The notes: generated by a model not told the origin, from the sequence alone. A stretch of DNA of 64,000 nt from Aegilops tauschii subsp. strangulata (GCF_002575655.3 NC_053036.3:642156736-642220735); one strand, 5' to 3'; shown: positions 23,265-35,053, counted from the stretch's first letter. Numbers and translations: made by a program.

Positions 23265-25860
23265 ATGTACACATATTTTTTTACAACCTCAGCGTGCATT
23301 TTTTTTTTACAATGCACCAAAGTTTCTTGTTTCTGTTGTGAAAGTAATGTAAATGGTGTTACACAGTTCTCAATAAAAATGCAAATAACTTGTGAATTTG
23401 TCTTCATGTTGTATAAGTCTCGACAAAGTTAATTTGCATAATCCTCGACCTCCTCCTGCAATCTCTCTTTCTCCCTTTCTTCTCTGAATTTCCCGATGTT
23501 GTATAAGTCTGTAAGATTCAGATTTTAAGAGTACTTGCTCCCTGTACTAGTTACTTCTACTACTTATTTTTAGCTGTTTAGTACTACTCTGTAGATATGT
23601 GATACTAGTCTAGTCGCTTGTATAATTTTGTTTAATAGTGTAACCTGAACCATTGAGTAGTACCCTGTTCGCATATGTGTGATTATGTGTGTTCTGTAGT
23701 CTCTAGCTCCAGTACATGTGAACTATATGTTGTGGTGTAAATCATTTTCATTCTATCTTATAAACGTGTTTCTTCAATAGCTATTTCTGTTCAAGTCTTG
23801 TTGTCATTGATGTTAGCATTTAGTTTGTCTCAAGTAAAAAAATACTAAAAATACAGTGAAGATAATCTGAACCTCCCTATGTAAAATTTAGTTTGTCTGT
23901 AATACTACTAGGAGATGGGTGAGGGACTAAAAGGATGATATGCTTCCATGAATTTATTTGTAAGAAGTTTTTCTTGGTTGTGTACAAATCAGCACAAATA
24001 TGTGAGCCTCGGTTCTGAAAACTAAAGAATTCATATATTGGTAGATAGACTATGATTTAGGATATGCTAAACAGAAAGCTTTATAAGATGGAACTATCAA
24101 TTCATCATGACTTCACTTTGTCCTTTAATTTAATTTAATTTAATATGGTTAGAACTACCATGGTTTTTTAAGTAGTTGGCGCATTAAGAAACAGTATGCT
24201 GGATGTTTGGCCTTGCATCCGTCCTTCCATGAATTCATGCTTGTGCATTGCTAGTTATTGATTTTTTTGCAGGTCTTCTTCTTCCTTGATCTGGTGCAGC
24301 AGCAACAATTCAAGGTCATGGTCATGGAGCAGCAGCCATATATTTTTCTTCTTATTCTTCCCTGAGATGACATGAGATGAGGTTTGTTTTCCTCAAGGTC
24401 AAGGTGCAGTAGCTCGATTTGATTTGATGTGATTGGATTCAGTTTCCTCATGCCTCTCTGTTTGCATTGCAGGCTCTGTTGGTCGGTCTTCAATTCTTCA
24501 TGCCGCTGCTGCTGCTGCTACATGAGGACCCTCTTCAATTCTGCATCCGTTGCGGCCACTGCAGCTTCCACCTCTAGCCGGCCGCATTCGCAAGTGTAAA
24601 CTCCCCCTCCCTCCGTCCTAGATCTCTAGGTCTGTTGCTGTCATGCGCCATGTTCTTGATGTTGCGTGACCTCATGTGGATGCCACGAACGGCGCTGCTC
24701 CTGCGTGCAGATTTGATTCGCCGCATTAGTATGCGGTTGTTGTCTCGCTGTGGTTGTTCAAACTGAGATGTACCCAGTTGATTCGTCATCTCAGGTCATA
24801 AATTTTTTTGCATTCCCTGTTGCTGTAGCTTGTTGGATGCATAGTTTGATCTCCCAATGGGAATTATTAGTGAATGGTGATGTCTGTGGTCACGAGAATG
24901 GTGATGTAGTAGCTGGTATGCTTGATGCGTGTATGTCCATCTCTTTACTGTTTTGCTAGAACCATAAATCCTGATGCGCATGATGATCATGGTCTGGTTT
25001 GTTAGATCTATTCTGCTGGTGCTTAAAATTTGACATGCCTGGATTCTAAAACAAATTTTACAGCATTCTATGTTGTAGCCAAACACTTGCTCTGTATTTT
25101 ATATTAAAACCATGGTATTGTGTACCTGCCAACTATGAGTAAATTACTGTAGTTTTAATACTTTGGTTTTTTTGATACTTTGCTGTTCGATTTACTTTTA
25201 TTTTGTCCCTAAACATTTTGTTCTACAATGTGCAGATGCTGGCATTTCATTCAGGACAAAGAAGTTGGATGAAGCATAGTTTTACCTCATTGAGCTAGTT
25301 CTGGGAGTAACAAACTCCTTGTAGCAGAACTTGTACGTGTGCTAGGTCTGGGAGCTGATCCTATTTGTGTGTTATATGATGTAGCAGAACTTGTAGGGCT
25401 CCTGTGATAGACTTGGGCTGATACACTTGGGCTGTATGTGTGTTATCTAATTGTAAACTTGATGCTGATCACATTTTTATGTATGTTATATGATGTAGTA
25501 GATTGCTTCCTGCTGTTATTTGAAATATTGTGTCTGTTTTCTGTATTTGCATATTGAAATATGAAAGAACATGACCTTGACAGTAGGGTCCCACAAACTA
25601 GAACGTCACATTTGGGACCCACTTACCAGAATTTGACAATTGGCATACATTAAAAAAAGAGAAACAAAGGCTACGGCCCAAAGATAAAAAGGCTATAATG
25701 TTGGGCTAGGCCCATGAAATCGACGAAAAATTGACACAAAAAAATATATAGAAAGGCTGAATTAATGGGCTAGGCCCATGTAGAAAATCGAATTGGACCG
25801 GGCTGAATCTTGTGCCACGTCAGATTGCCACGCTGGATGCCTACGTGGCCTGGGGAGGTT
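23265..25860. other. Non-coding interior of CACTA-3
   Basis: AT-rich sequence with intron- or UTR-like texture and no supported gene. TGTAGCAGAACTTGTA repeats near 25322 and 25380. A GCAGCAGC-rich piece at 24290-24345 could be another exon fragment, but no frame extends from it. Confidence 0.4.
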
Positions 25861-26058
25861 GCTAGTGACCAAAACGCCACAGTAGACATATTTTGGTCAT
25901 AAACGTCTTCGACCATTCCAGAAGAAAGGTCGTTATAGTCAGTTTACGATCGCCAGCTTTTGACCTTCTGTTTTTGTCACAAAAAGGTCGTAAATGGAAA
26001 TTTGTGACCTTTCAGTGACCAATAGTGGTGGTCACGAGTTGACATATTTCTTGTAGTG
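25861..26058. repeat. Right subterminal region of CACTA-3
   Basis: GTGACCAAAA, TTTGGTCATAAACG, AAGGTCGTAAATGG and GTGACCTTTCAGTGACC repeat in both orientations up to the terminal repeat, mirroring the left end at 17892-18050. Confidence 0.7.
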
Positions 26059-26167
26059 TAACATCTTTTCCATATAATTCATCTAACATTAACATTCTAA
26101 CATAATTATCTACGTAATTTATCTAAAATTAATCTAAACAACAGAAAATAGAAAATAAGTAAAAACA

Positions 26168-26287
26168 ATGTGTGTGTATGTGTGTGTGTGTGGTGTGTGG
26201 TGTGTGTGTGTGTGTCTGTGTGTGTGTGTAGTGTGTGGTGTGTGTGTGTGTGTGTGTCTGTGTGTGTGTGTGTATGTGTGTGTGTAC
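26168..26287 (+). repeat. TG microsatellite
   Basis: About 120 bp of TGTGTG with occasional GTGG and TATG interruptions in CACTA-2. The Cys/Val and Thr/His open frames here are artefacts. Confidence 0.95.
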
Positions 26288-26530
26288 GAGCGGGGGGCGG
26301 CGGCGTACGGGCTGCGGCGGGCGACGACGGGGACGGGCGCGGCGGGCAAGAGGCGGCGGCGACGGGCGCGGCGCGCGGGGGCGACAGCGGTGACGGCGAT
26401 GACGGGTAGCGGGGGCGACGACGGTGACGGCGACGACGGGTGGCGTGGGTGATGGCGGTGACGGCGACGACGGGCGGCGGGGGCGGCGAGGGCGGCGCGC
26501 GATGGGCGACGGGCGGCGCGGCGAAGAAGT
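26288..26530 (+). repeat. GC-rich GGCGACGACGG minisatellite
   Basis: Degenerate units of GGCGACGACGGTGACGGCGA and GGGCGGCGGGGGCGGC. No stable protein pattern is seen. Confidence 0.65.
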
Positions 26531-26594
26531 TGGATCGAGAAGAAGTACTGGTGGTCGATGAAACTGATTTTTTTGTAAGTGCCATATATATAGG

Positions 26595-26760
26595 AGGGGT
26601 CTTTAGTACCAGTTGGAGCCACCAACCGGTACTAAAGGCCAATTTTCGCCAGGCCAAGGGGCGGGAAACGACCCCTTTAGTACCGGTTCGTGCCACGAAC
26701 TGGTACTAAAGACCCCCCCCTTAGTACCGGTTGGAGACACCAACCGGTACTAATGGTTGT
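26595..26760. repeat. Inner subterminal repeats of CACTA-2
   Basis: TTTAGTACCAGTTGGAG, CCAACCGGTACTAAAGG, CTTTAGTACCGGTTCGTG and CCAACCGGTACTAATGG in alternating orientation. The same motif set occurs at the left end of the element. Confidence 0.8.
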
Positions 26761-26981
26761 GCGCTGCCACCGGCGGTGCACAATGTTTAGTCCCACCTCG
26801 CCGAGCGAAGGGCAGCCACACTGGTTTATAAACCCAGCCGCGGCTGCTCCTTCGAGCTTCTCTATATAGCAGGCTTCTGGGCCTAACTAGGGCGCGCTGC
26901 CCTGTGAGTCTGCTGACCCTTCTGGGCCTGCATTTACACACCCTAGGTCTGGCAGGCCCACTTGGCAGCGCGCCAACAAAT

Positions 26982-27170
26982 TTTTTATATAGTTTTTTCT
27001 TTTTTGCATTATTTATTTTCTTCTTTTTATTTTTGAGTAATTTTTTATATAGTTTTTTTTCTTTTCTGCATTATTTATTTTCTTCTATTTATTTTTGAAT
27101 AATTTTTTTGTATAGTTTTTTTCTTTTCTGCATTATTTCTTTTCTTCTATTTATTTTCTTCTATTTCCAG
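26982..27170 (+). repeat. T-rich 61-bp tandem repeat
   Basis: Three units of TTTTTTATATAGTTTTTT followed by TTTGCATTATTTATTTTCTT. Confidence 0.75.
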
Positions 27171-28475
27171 TTTGTACACGAAGTGCGTCCAGTTTTTGCC
27201 GTGACCCTCTCTACTCTTTCGCACATGTTATGCGGGTGAAATGATGATACCATGCCAAGTTTCAACATTTTCAGAATTCATTTTGTAGTGATTTTCAATT
27301 TCACGGTCATTTAGCTCTCTAAACAATTAGGTAAATGACTGAAAAACAACAAATGATGTCAGAACATGTTGGAAATTGATGACGTCGCTTTGAATGCTGC
27401 ATACTGAACACAAAAGAAGTCCGGAGTTCAAATAAGTTATTAAAACATTGAAGTGCCCGTGTAACAGATGAGTTCTCGTCGGAAACCCTGATACTCCGAA
27501 AGAGTTTGTCCAGTTTGTACACGAAGTGCATCCAGTTTTTGCCGTGACCCTCTCTACTCTTTCGCACATGCTATGCGGGTGAAATGATGATACCATGCCA
27601 AGTTTCAACATTTTCAGAATTCATTTTGTAGTGATTTTCAATTTCACGGTTATTTAGCTCTCTAAACAATTAGGTAAATGACCGAAAAACAACAAATGAT
27701 ATCAGAACATGTTGGAAATTGATGACGTCGCTTTGAATGCTGCATACTGAACACAAAAGAAGTCCGGAGTTCAAATAAGTTATTAAAACATTGAAGTGCC
27801 TGTGTAACAGATGAGTTCTCGTCCGAAACCCTGATACTCCGAAAGAGTTTGTCCAGTTTGTACACGAAGTGCGTCCAGTTTTTGCCGTGACCCTCTCTAC
27901 TCTTTCGCACATGCTATGCAGGTGAAATGATGATACCATGCCAAGTTTCAACATTTTTAGAATTCATTTTGTAGTGATTTTCAATTTCACAGTCATTTAG
28001 CTCTCTAAACAATTAGGTAAATGACCGAAAACAACAAATGATGTCAGAACATGTTGGAAATTGATGACGTCGCTTTGAATGCTGCATACTGAACACAAAA
28101 GAAGTCCGGAGTTCAAATAAGTTATTAAAACATTGAAGTGCCCATGTAACAGATGAGTTCTCGTCCGAAACCCTGATACTCCGAAAGAGTTTGTCCAGTT
28201 TGTACACAAAGTGTGTCCAGTTTTTGCCGTGACCCTCTCTACTCTTTCGCACATGCTATGCGGGTGAAATGATGATACCATGCCAAGTTTCAACATTTTT
28301 CAGAATTCGTTTTGTAGTGATTTTCAATTTCACGGTCATTTAGCTCTCTAAACAATTAGGTAAATGACCGAAAAACAACAAATGATGTCAGAACATATTG
28401 GAAATTGATGATGTCGCTTTGAATGCTGCATACTGAACACAAAAGAAGTCCGGAGTTCAAATAAGTTATTAAAAA
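27171..28475 (+). repeat. 343-bp tandem array, about four units
   Basis: The marker TTTCGCACATG recurs at about 27218, 27560, 27903 and 28246, a period of 343 bp with very few differences between units. Each contains GTGCCCGTGTAACAGATGAG and CCAGTTTTTGCCGTGACCC. Identical minus-strand open frames recur with the period and are not genes. High identity suggests recent amplification inside CACTA-2. Confidence 0.93.
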
Positions 28476-28480
28476 TAAAA

Positions 28481-28615
28481 AAGAGGTGCAATGCTGGTTA
28501 ATTTGCTTCAAGCCTTTCGGAATAGTGTAGACTGCACTGCACATAGCTCAGTGCAATCTATGCTATTTCGAAAGGCTTGAAGCTAATCAACATGCAGGTG
28601 AGCATTGCGCCTCTT
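28481..28615. ncRNA. Candidate small-RNA hairpin in CACTA-2
   Basis: Arms 28481-28539 and 28549-28615 are near-complementary over about 60 bp, with a loop of about 9 bases. The core GCTTCAAGCCTTTCGGAATA pairs with TATTTCGAAAGGCTTGAAGC with one mismatch, and AAGAGGTGCAATGCT pairs with AGCATTGCGCCTCTT. One bulge of about seven bases lies on the right arm. Length and loop resemble a plant miRNA precursor. Expression and precise processing are unknown, and I do not match it to a named family. Confidence 0.45.
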
Positions 28616-28689
28616 CGTCATTGTCTATGCACTCACGGCTTATAAACCGCTCATACTACCTCTCTCTTGGCGAGGTGGGACTAAAAATC

Positions 28690-28952
28690 AGCTTACTAAG
28701 AAACTCTAGGACCGGTTCATGGCATGAACCGGTACTAAAGGTCTTCGTGGGGCCCCCAGCCTGACCATAGCCTGACACAGCCTCATTAGTACCGGTTCGT
28801 GGCATGAACCGGTACTAAAGGTTGCCCACGAACCGGTACTAATGATGCCCGCCCACCTAGCCGTTGGAACCGGCACTAATGGTCACATTAGTGCCGGCTC
28901 AAATTCAAACCGGCACTAATGTGCTTCACATTTGACCCTTTTTCTACTAGTG
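28690..28952. repeat. Right subterminal repeats of CACTA-2
   Basis: Repeated ACCGGTTCATGGCATGAACC, ATTAGTACCGGTTCGTGG and AACCGGCACTAATG motifs in both orientations lead to the terminal CTACTAGTG. Confidence 0.85.
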
Positions 28953-29399
28953 CATGTTAACAATTGCCGCATTTTATGATTATGAAATTTGGCAAATGGA
29001 TGTCAAAATTGCATTCCTTAATGGATACCTTAAAGAAGAGTTGTATATGATGCAACCAGAAGGTTTTGTCGATCCAAAAGGTGCTAACAAAGTGTGCAAG
29101 CTCCAGCGATCCATTTATGGACTGGTGCAAGCTTCTCGGAATTGGAATATATGCCACTACAAGGATACCCTGCATAAAGCAACACATATTCTACAACGTT
29201 TTAACTCTATGTTGCAAAATTCACCATAGATACGCATATAAGCATTGCACAATATGCGTCGTTCTATTGCACCCCGTGACCCCCTATTGTAGTACAAGTA
29301 AAGCCCAGCGCACTAACCAACTACCCAGCCTCGTTTTTGTAATAGCCCGGCCCAAATTGGCTTTCATGAATAACCTAGGTCGTTTTGTCCCCAGCCTCA

Positions 29400-29665
29400 C
29401 CTATTCGCTCCCACGCCGGCCGCCGCCCCTCGCGGCTGTGACCAACCTGCATCCCGGCGCGCCGCCCCTCTTCACTCCCATGTGGTCCTCCATCCCGGTG
29501 GCCGCCAGCACCACTCCCCTGCAACACTGCATCCCGGTGCGCCGCCCCTCGTCACCACTCCCCTATGGTCCTCTCCTCCGTCCCGGCGCGCCGTCAGCAC
29601 CACTCCCCTGCGACTCTGCATCCCGGCGCGCCGCCCCTCGTCACCCCTCCCCTGCGACCATTAGT
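29400..29665 (+). repeat. GC-rich 25-30 bp minisatellite in CACTA-4
   Basis: Repeats of CATCCCGGCGCGCCGCCCCT plus CGTCACCACTCCCCTG, about six imperfect units. Overlapping proline-rich frames in all phases reflect the repeat. Confidence 0.75.
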
Positions 29666-31820
29666 GAATCCAAGGTACGGCCATGAATCTGCTCAAGCCT
29701 GCCCACCAAGTTTGAGAAATTATTCTTTTTATAACAAGCCCATGAACGGCAGGAACAAATGTTTGAGCCCTAGGTACGCAGAGAAGGTGGCGGCCAAAGA
29801 GTTTGATTTGTGTATCCGGTGTTCCTGCATGATGGTCTTGACTCGTGAGAGCTGAGAAGATCCGTTTGGGCTTAAGAAAATTCTGCAGTTGTTTCTGCAC
29901 CTGAGTTCATGGTCACGGTCTCATGGAGGTAAGCTTCTGTATGTTTGTTTGGCAGGCGAGCCAAGAAGTTACTTAAGCTTATGATTTGTGCCTTTTGTTC
30001 TTCATCCACTAGGTATATGACTTAAAACCAGACTCATACATGACTGTCATGGTATTCAGTGTCCACATATTGCTTAGTTGTAGTATCTCTATGCTCTCTG
30101 CTACTACAAACTGAGGAGCAGCTTGATAGCTTTACGCAGCTCGGTCGACTAGGCCACCGCGACGCTGTGGGAGAAGGACATCGGTGCAGAGCATGGCAAA
30201 GCTGAGTACTTGTTGGATCTGAGGACTTCTGATCCACAGTTCTCCGCATTATCATCCATCAGCATCTGGTGACATTAGCACTCAGCTGCATAAGGCTTTC
30301 TCCCCACTACAGTTGGAGTTCAAGAGCGAATGGAAGGTAATCTGGCGATCAATCACTGTTGCTTGTCACAAAACTCTGAAAAATATTATTGAGTACATCT
30401 ACCACGAGCTATGCTTGCCATTTAAAAAGATGTTTATGTGAGCTGCATGTCATATCATTTTTTTTATGCAAGCAGATCTTGCGATTTACTTATGATTTAT
30501 GAACAGAAATTGTTCACTGCGTAACCCCTAATTACAGTAGAAGGGAAACAAATCTTGTAAAACTACGCTGAGACAAGTAGTACTTATTTAGTCAAGTAAC
30601 ATGTTAGATAAAATTCCACACCTATTACAACTTATCTGACTTCTGTATTTTTAAAGATAACTGAACTAGTTTGTGTTCCAGGAATACAAAACCATGGGTG
30701 TTTTCCATTTATTCACTTGGCTTTTGGAATTTGATTGATGTCCCCTTCTCCTATTATTAACTACATATACCTACATGGTTCTGTTTGCTGGTTTGCCAAA
30801 TTCTAAACGCTTCTTTTGTGGTTCGTGCTTCCTCTTTATACTATGCTTGCCTACATCCGTAGTCTCACTCCTTTATTCTCTTGATGTGCTTTTTCTTTAC
30901 AAGGAAGAATACACACCATGGGGAAAAGAGAAGTAGATTTGTAGCCTATGGCCACTTTATATATACTTCCATGTTTCTGATTCATCAGGAGGTCATGTAC
31001 TGATGGATTGCAAAAAGAAAAAGGAAAATAATGTCAATTGTTTCTATATCACTTGAATAGGCACGGTTCATCTGTAGTGTCCTTCAATTATTAGACCACA
31101 TTCAATATTATTTTATGGATGCCTGCAACTTCCAATTAAATATATCACCATATATCTATCTGATTTGTATTTGTAATCTACAAACAAGACATCCTAATTA
31201 TTTGTTCGAAGATACTATAGTCTTGTTTTCTCTGCCGTGTCTTCTCCTTTTCTTAATAGTGTCACTGCCTTTGATTTATCTGCTCAGTTGTGCTAGTTAG
31301 AGTTGCTGGTAAATATGAACTAATGGTTGATCCACCCTGCTGTCCTCGCTGCACTGCATGCAAAATCATTGGGTCGGTACTGGGAGTACCTCATTTATGA
31401 TGGATCTTATGCTTCAAAGCTTATTTTTATTGTTTATTATGTTTTACTGTACTAATTTGGTAAACATACTGCTTCAGTATCTTCCAGTAGGTGCCTCAGA
31501 ATTATGCAGTTTATCATACCATACTGCTACTCAAATAAAAATGTCTATCTTTGTGTTCTACACTGAAGGTATCATATGAAGTTTAATTATTTTAAGCGTT
31601 CATCACCAAAACTACTTTGTTTGTAGTGAAAGGCTTCATAAAATTTCAGAGACGTTGCACATCATGAGACTAACATATAGTAGAGGAAAAGATGCAACCA
31701 CGACATGTCTTGGCCTCTCAACCTTTTCTGTTATATGTCATGTTTCTATTAATTATTTTGCTTGACATGATTCTGCCAATGGTAACTTTGATTTTCTCTA
31801 ACAGGAAGGAACATAAGTAT
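29666..31820. other. Non-coding interior of CACTA-4
   Basis: AT-rich sequence with scattered short open frames. A piece at about 30130-30290 has coding-like composition (GACGCTGTGGGAGAAGGACA), which may be a captured exon. No domain is recognised. Confidence 0.35.
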
Positions 31821-31837
31821 TTTTAATGAGCCTAAAA

Positions 31838-32002
31838 AACCATAACAGAGACGTAGCTCTTGCTACAGTTGTAAGTTGTGATCCTAAATTTGAACTTGAT
31901 GGTGCTGAAATTACTAATGAATTCTGGGTAGTGCATGTCGATATGAAACTTGTGAAAACTGAAGATTGGGTACAGAGTCGCAAAAACTGCAACTCTTGGT
32001 AA
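31838..32002 (+). pseudogene. DUF8039-like CACTA protein remnant
   Basis: One frame reads DVALATVVSCDPKFELDG then EITNEFWVVHVDMKLVKTED and RKNCNSW before a stop. The sequence resembles the C-terminal domain (DUF8039-type) of large grass CACTA proteins. Upstream coding sequence is missing. It suggests CACTA-4 derives from a longer element by internal deletion. Confidence 0.45.
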
Positions 32003-32659
32003 TGCAGATTTGTTTTTGCATGTCAACCTTTGTAAGTGACTAATATCGTGTCTCTATCAGTACTTGTGACATGCATTGTGTGTTAACAGTTCATTTTGTT
32101 TTTTTGTTTGTAGATTCAAAAGATAAATGGATGATTCTATGGGTGTGTGTGGCAAGTATACTACAATGATGATGATGATGATGTTCCTGTTCATGATGAT
32201 GAAGATAGATGGTTTCAATTTTAATTAAGTTGTAGGGATGATGTTCCTGTTGGACGATGTTTGTCGATTGTGTTTTAGTTAAGTTGTAGGGATGTTGATG
32301 GATGCTTTCAATTTAAGTTTCGTTGTCAAGAAAATATTTTGATTATATATCCATTTGGATGATTTTCCTTGTGTAATATCCATTATTGTAATCCAACAAT
32401 TTTATCTAATATATGATTCTTCCTCCCGCGAGTATATTCTCTTGTTTTTCTTTTCTGGAAATTCATAGTTATCACCATTATGTGAAGCACTTATTTAATT
32501 GCTGGCAATATGTATAAAAATTAATATTGTTCACATTATATATGAACCAATACTTGAAGCGTTCAAAATCCTCTGTTGCGAAGCCCTGGGATTTTGTTTC
32601 CTATATAATAATCACCAACGCATAGAAGTGTTGCACAAGTATGTTTTATGCATTGTATT

Positions 32660-32823
32660 CTTGCAACGGTCCCTTTACCAACGATAATATAAGCGTTGCA
32701 TTATGCGCTAGCAACGCCGGATAAGGCAACGCATCCTAAACCGTTGGTAAAGACACTAACAACGCATATATGGACTTCTAGATACGAAAAAATGCGTTGC
32801 TATAGGGGGTTCATGTTGTAGTG
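32660..32823. repeat. Right subterminal repeats of CACTA-4
   Basis: GCAACG appears in several copies with both orientations (GCAACGGTCC, AGCAACGCCGG, GGCAACGCATC, AACAACGCATA, ATGCGTTGCT). Confidence 0.7.
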
Positions 32824-33929
32824 TGCTTTGATAGTGTGATCAAAGCATATGGTTTTATACAGACTTTTAGAGAAGCCTGTATTTACAAGAAAGTGAGTGG
32901 GAGCTCTGTAGCATTTCTGATATTATATGTGGATGACATATTGTTGATCGGAAATGATACTGAATTTCTGAATAGCATAAAAGGATACTTGAGTAAGAAT
33001 TTTTCAATGAAAGACCTCGGTGAAGCTGCTTATATATTGGGCATCAAGATCTATAGAGATAGATCAAGACGCTTAATTGGACTTTCACAAAGCACATACC
33101 TTGATAAAGTTTTGAAGAAGTTCAAAATGGATCAGGCAAAGAAAGGGTTCTTGCCTGTATTACAAGGTGTGAAGTTGAGTCAGACTCAATACCCGACCAC
33201 TTCAGAAGATAGAGAGAAAATGAAAGGTGTTCCCTATGCTTCGGCCATAGGCTCTATCATGTATGCAATGCTGTGTACCAGACCTGATGTGTGCCTTGCT
33301 ATAAGTTTAGCAGGGAGGTACCAAAGTAATCCAGGAGTGGATCACTGGACAGCGGTCAAGAACATCCTGAAATACCTGAAAAGGACTAAGGATATGTTTC
33401 TCGTATATGGAGGTGACAAAGAGCTCGTCGCAAACGGTTACGTCGATGCAAGCTTTGACAATGATCCGGATGAATCTAAGTCACAAACCGGATACGTGTT
33501 TTTATTAAATGGTGGAGCTGTCAGTTGATGTAGTTCCAAGCAGAGCGTCATGGCAGGATCTACGTGTGAAGCGGAATACATAGCTGCTTCGGAAGCAGCA
33601 AATGAAGGAGTCTGGATGAAGGAGTTCAGATCCGATCTAGGTGTCATACCTAGTGCATTGGGTCCAATGAAAATTTTTTGTGACAATACTGGAGCAATTG
33701 CCTTGGAAAAGGAATCCAGATTTCACAAAAGAACCAAGCACATCAAGAGACGCTTCAATTCCATCCGCGATCAAGTCAAGGAGGGAGACATAGAGATTTG
33801 CAAGATATATACGGATCTGAATGTTGCAGACCCGTTGACTAAGCCTCTCTCACGAGCAAAACATGATCAGCACCAAGATTCCATGGGTGTTAGAATCATT
33901 ACTGTGTAATCTAGATTATTGACTCTAGT

Positions 33930-33942
33930 TCAAGTGGGAGAC
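33930..33942 (+). other. Copia polypurine tract
   Basis: TCAAGTGGGAGAC immediately precedes the LTR start TGAAGG. This is the site where plus-strand DNA synthesis would be primed. Confidence 0.8.
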
Positions 33943-35053
33943 TGAAGGAAATATGCCCTAGAGGCAATAATAAAGTTGTTATTTATATTTACTTATATCA
34001 TGATAAATGTTTATTAATCATTCTAGAATTGTATGAACTGGAAACTTAGTACATGTGTGAATACATAGACAAAACAAAGTGTCCCTAGTATGCCTCTACT
34101 TTACTAGCTCGTTAATCAAAGATGGTAATGTTTCCTAACCATAGACATGTGTTGTCATTTGATGAATGAGATCACATCATTAGAGAATGATGTGATGGAC
34201 AAGACCCATCCGTTAGCTTAGCATAATGATCGTTTAGTTTTATTGCTATTGCTTTCATCATGACTTATACATGTTCCTATGACTATGAGATTATGCAACT
34301 CCCGAATACCGGAGGAACACCTTGTGTGCTATCAAAGGTCACAACGTAACTGGGTGATTATAAAGATACTCTACAGATGTCTCCGAAGGTGTTTGTTGGG
34401 TTGGCATAGATCAAGATTAGGATTTGTCACTCCAAGTAGAGAGGTATCTCTGGGCCCTCTCGGTAATGCACATCACTATAAGCCTTGCAAGCAATGTGAC
34501 TAATGAGTTAGTCACGGGATGATGCATTACAGAACGATAAAGAGACTTGCCGGTAACGAGATAGAACTAGGTATGATGATACCGACGATCGAATCTCGGG
34601 CAAGTAACATACCGATGACAAAGGGAACAACGTATGTTGTTATGTGGTTTGACCGATAAAGATCTTCGTAGAATATGTAGGAGCCAATATAAGAATCATG
34701 GTTCCGCTATTGGTTATTGATCGGAGATGGGTCTCGGTCATGTCTACATAGTTCTCGAACCCGTAGGGTCCGCACGCTTAATGTTAGATGACGATTTGTA
34801 TTATGAGTTATGTGATTTGATGACCGAAGTTTGTTCGGAGTCCCGGATGAGATCACGGATATGTAGAGGAGTCTCGAAATGGTAGAAAGGTAAAGATTCA
34901 TATATAGGACGATGGTATTTGGACACCGAAAGTGTTCTGGGTGATACCGGGTCACCGGAAGGGGTTTCGGGCAAACCCCGGCAAAGATATGGGCTTAATG
35001 GGCCAAGTAAGGGAACACACCAGCCCACAAGGGGCTGGTGCGCCCCCTATAGG
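33943..35053 (+). mobile_element. Truncated copia 3' LTR (LTR-a)
   Basis: It starts TGAAGGAAATATGCCCTAGA directly after the polypurine tract and follows the Angela-type LTR for about 1.1 kb. It then stops without its promoter/R/U5 part and runs into a second polypurine tract. It keeps a segment (34655-34855) that is deleted from LTR-b, so the two are not simple recent copies of each other. Confidence 0.85.

Larger units (their letters stand above)
17892..26058. mobile_element. CACTA-3, non-autonomous CACTA element nested in CACTA-2
   Basis: Terminal inverted repeats are near perfect: both ends read CACTACAAGAAATATGTCAA inward. Target duplication TAA is present on both sides (17889-17891 and 26059-26061). 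Subterminal zones hold GGTCATAA/TTATGACC and TGGTCA motifs. No transposase is visible. The content is a 661-bp tandem array and GC-rich gene-like sequence, so mobilisation would need a partner element. Confidence 0.92.
15205..28952. mobile_element. CACTA-2, Jorge-like CACTA element in the copia RT gene
   Basis: The left end is CACTAGTGCAGAACCGGG and the right end, read inward on the minus strand, is CACTAGTAGAAAAAGGG, so the terminal repeats are imperfect. Target duplication CAT is present on both sides (15202-15204 and 28953-28955). Both ends hold TTAGTGCCGGTT / AACCGGTACTAAAGG subterminal motifs, as in the Jorge group. Without nested CACTA-3 it is about 5.6 kb. No transposase is seen; its only gene-like content is a broken minus-strand gene at 15915-17105. 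Confidence 0.9.
29155..32823. mobile_element. CACTA-4, non-autonomous CACTA element in the copia RT gene
   Basis: Left end CACTACAAGGATACCC; right end read inward CACTACAACATGAACCCC. Target duplication TGC is present on both sides (29152-29154 and 32824-32826). Removing the element and one TGC restores the RT frame exactly. Ends carry GCAACGCATA/TATGCGTTGC-type motifs. At 3.7 kb and without transposase it is non-autonomous. Confidence 0.9.
14293..33909 (+). pseudogene. Copia polyprotein remnant (integrase, RT, RNase H), split by two CACTA elements
   Basis: Segments are 14293-15204 (integrase C-part and the RT start), 28953-29154 (RT with MDVK-AFLNG and SIYGL motifs) and 32824-33909 (RT with YVDD at 32926-32937, then RNase H). 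At both CACTA sites the reading frame closes exactly when the transposon and one target duplication are removed, so both inserted into a continuous gene. Breaks independent of the insertions are a one-base loss near 14377, TAA 14750-14752, TAG 14864-14866 and TGA 33526-33528 (Trp expected before the CSSKQ motif). The natural end is TAA 33907-33909. It cannot produce an active polyprotein. Confidence 0.92.

Noticed and set aside
26106..26709. Thr/His and Cys/Val frames around 26168
   Set aside because: Translation of a TG microsatellite and a GC-rich minisatellite.
27319..28544. Series of near-identical minus-strand frames with MRKSREGHGKNW or MLKLGMVSSFH starts
   Set aside because: They recur every 343 bp with the tandem array and have no homology that I recognise; not a gene family.
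29066..29686. 206-codon frame crossing the copia/CACTA-4 boundary
   Set aside because: It begins in copia RT in the wrong phase and runs into a GC-rich minisatellite.
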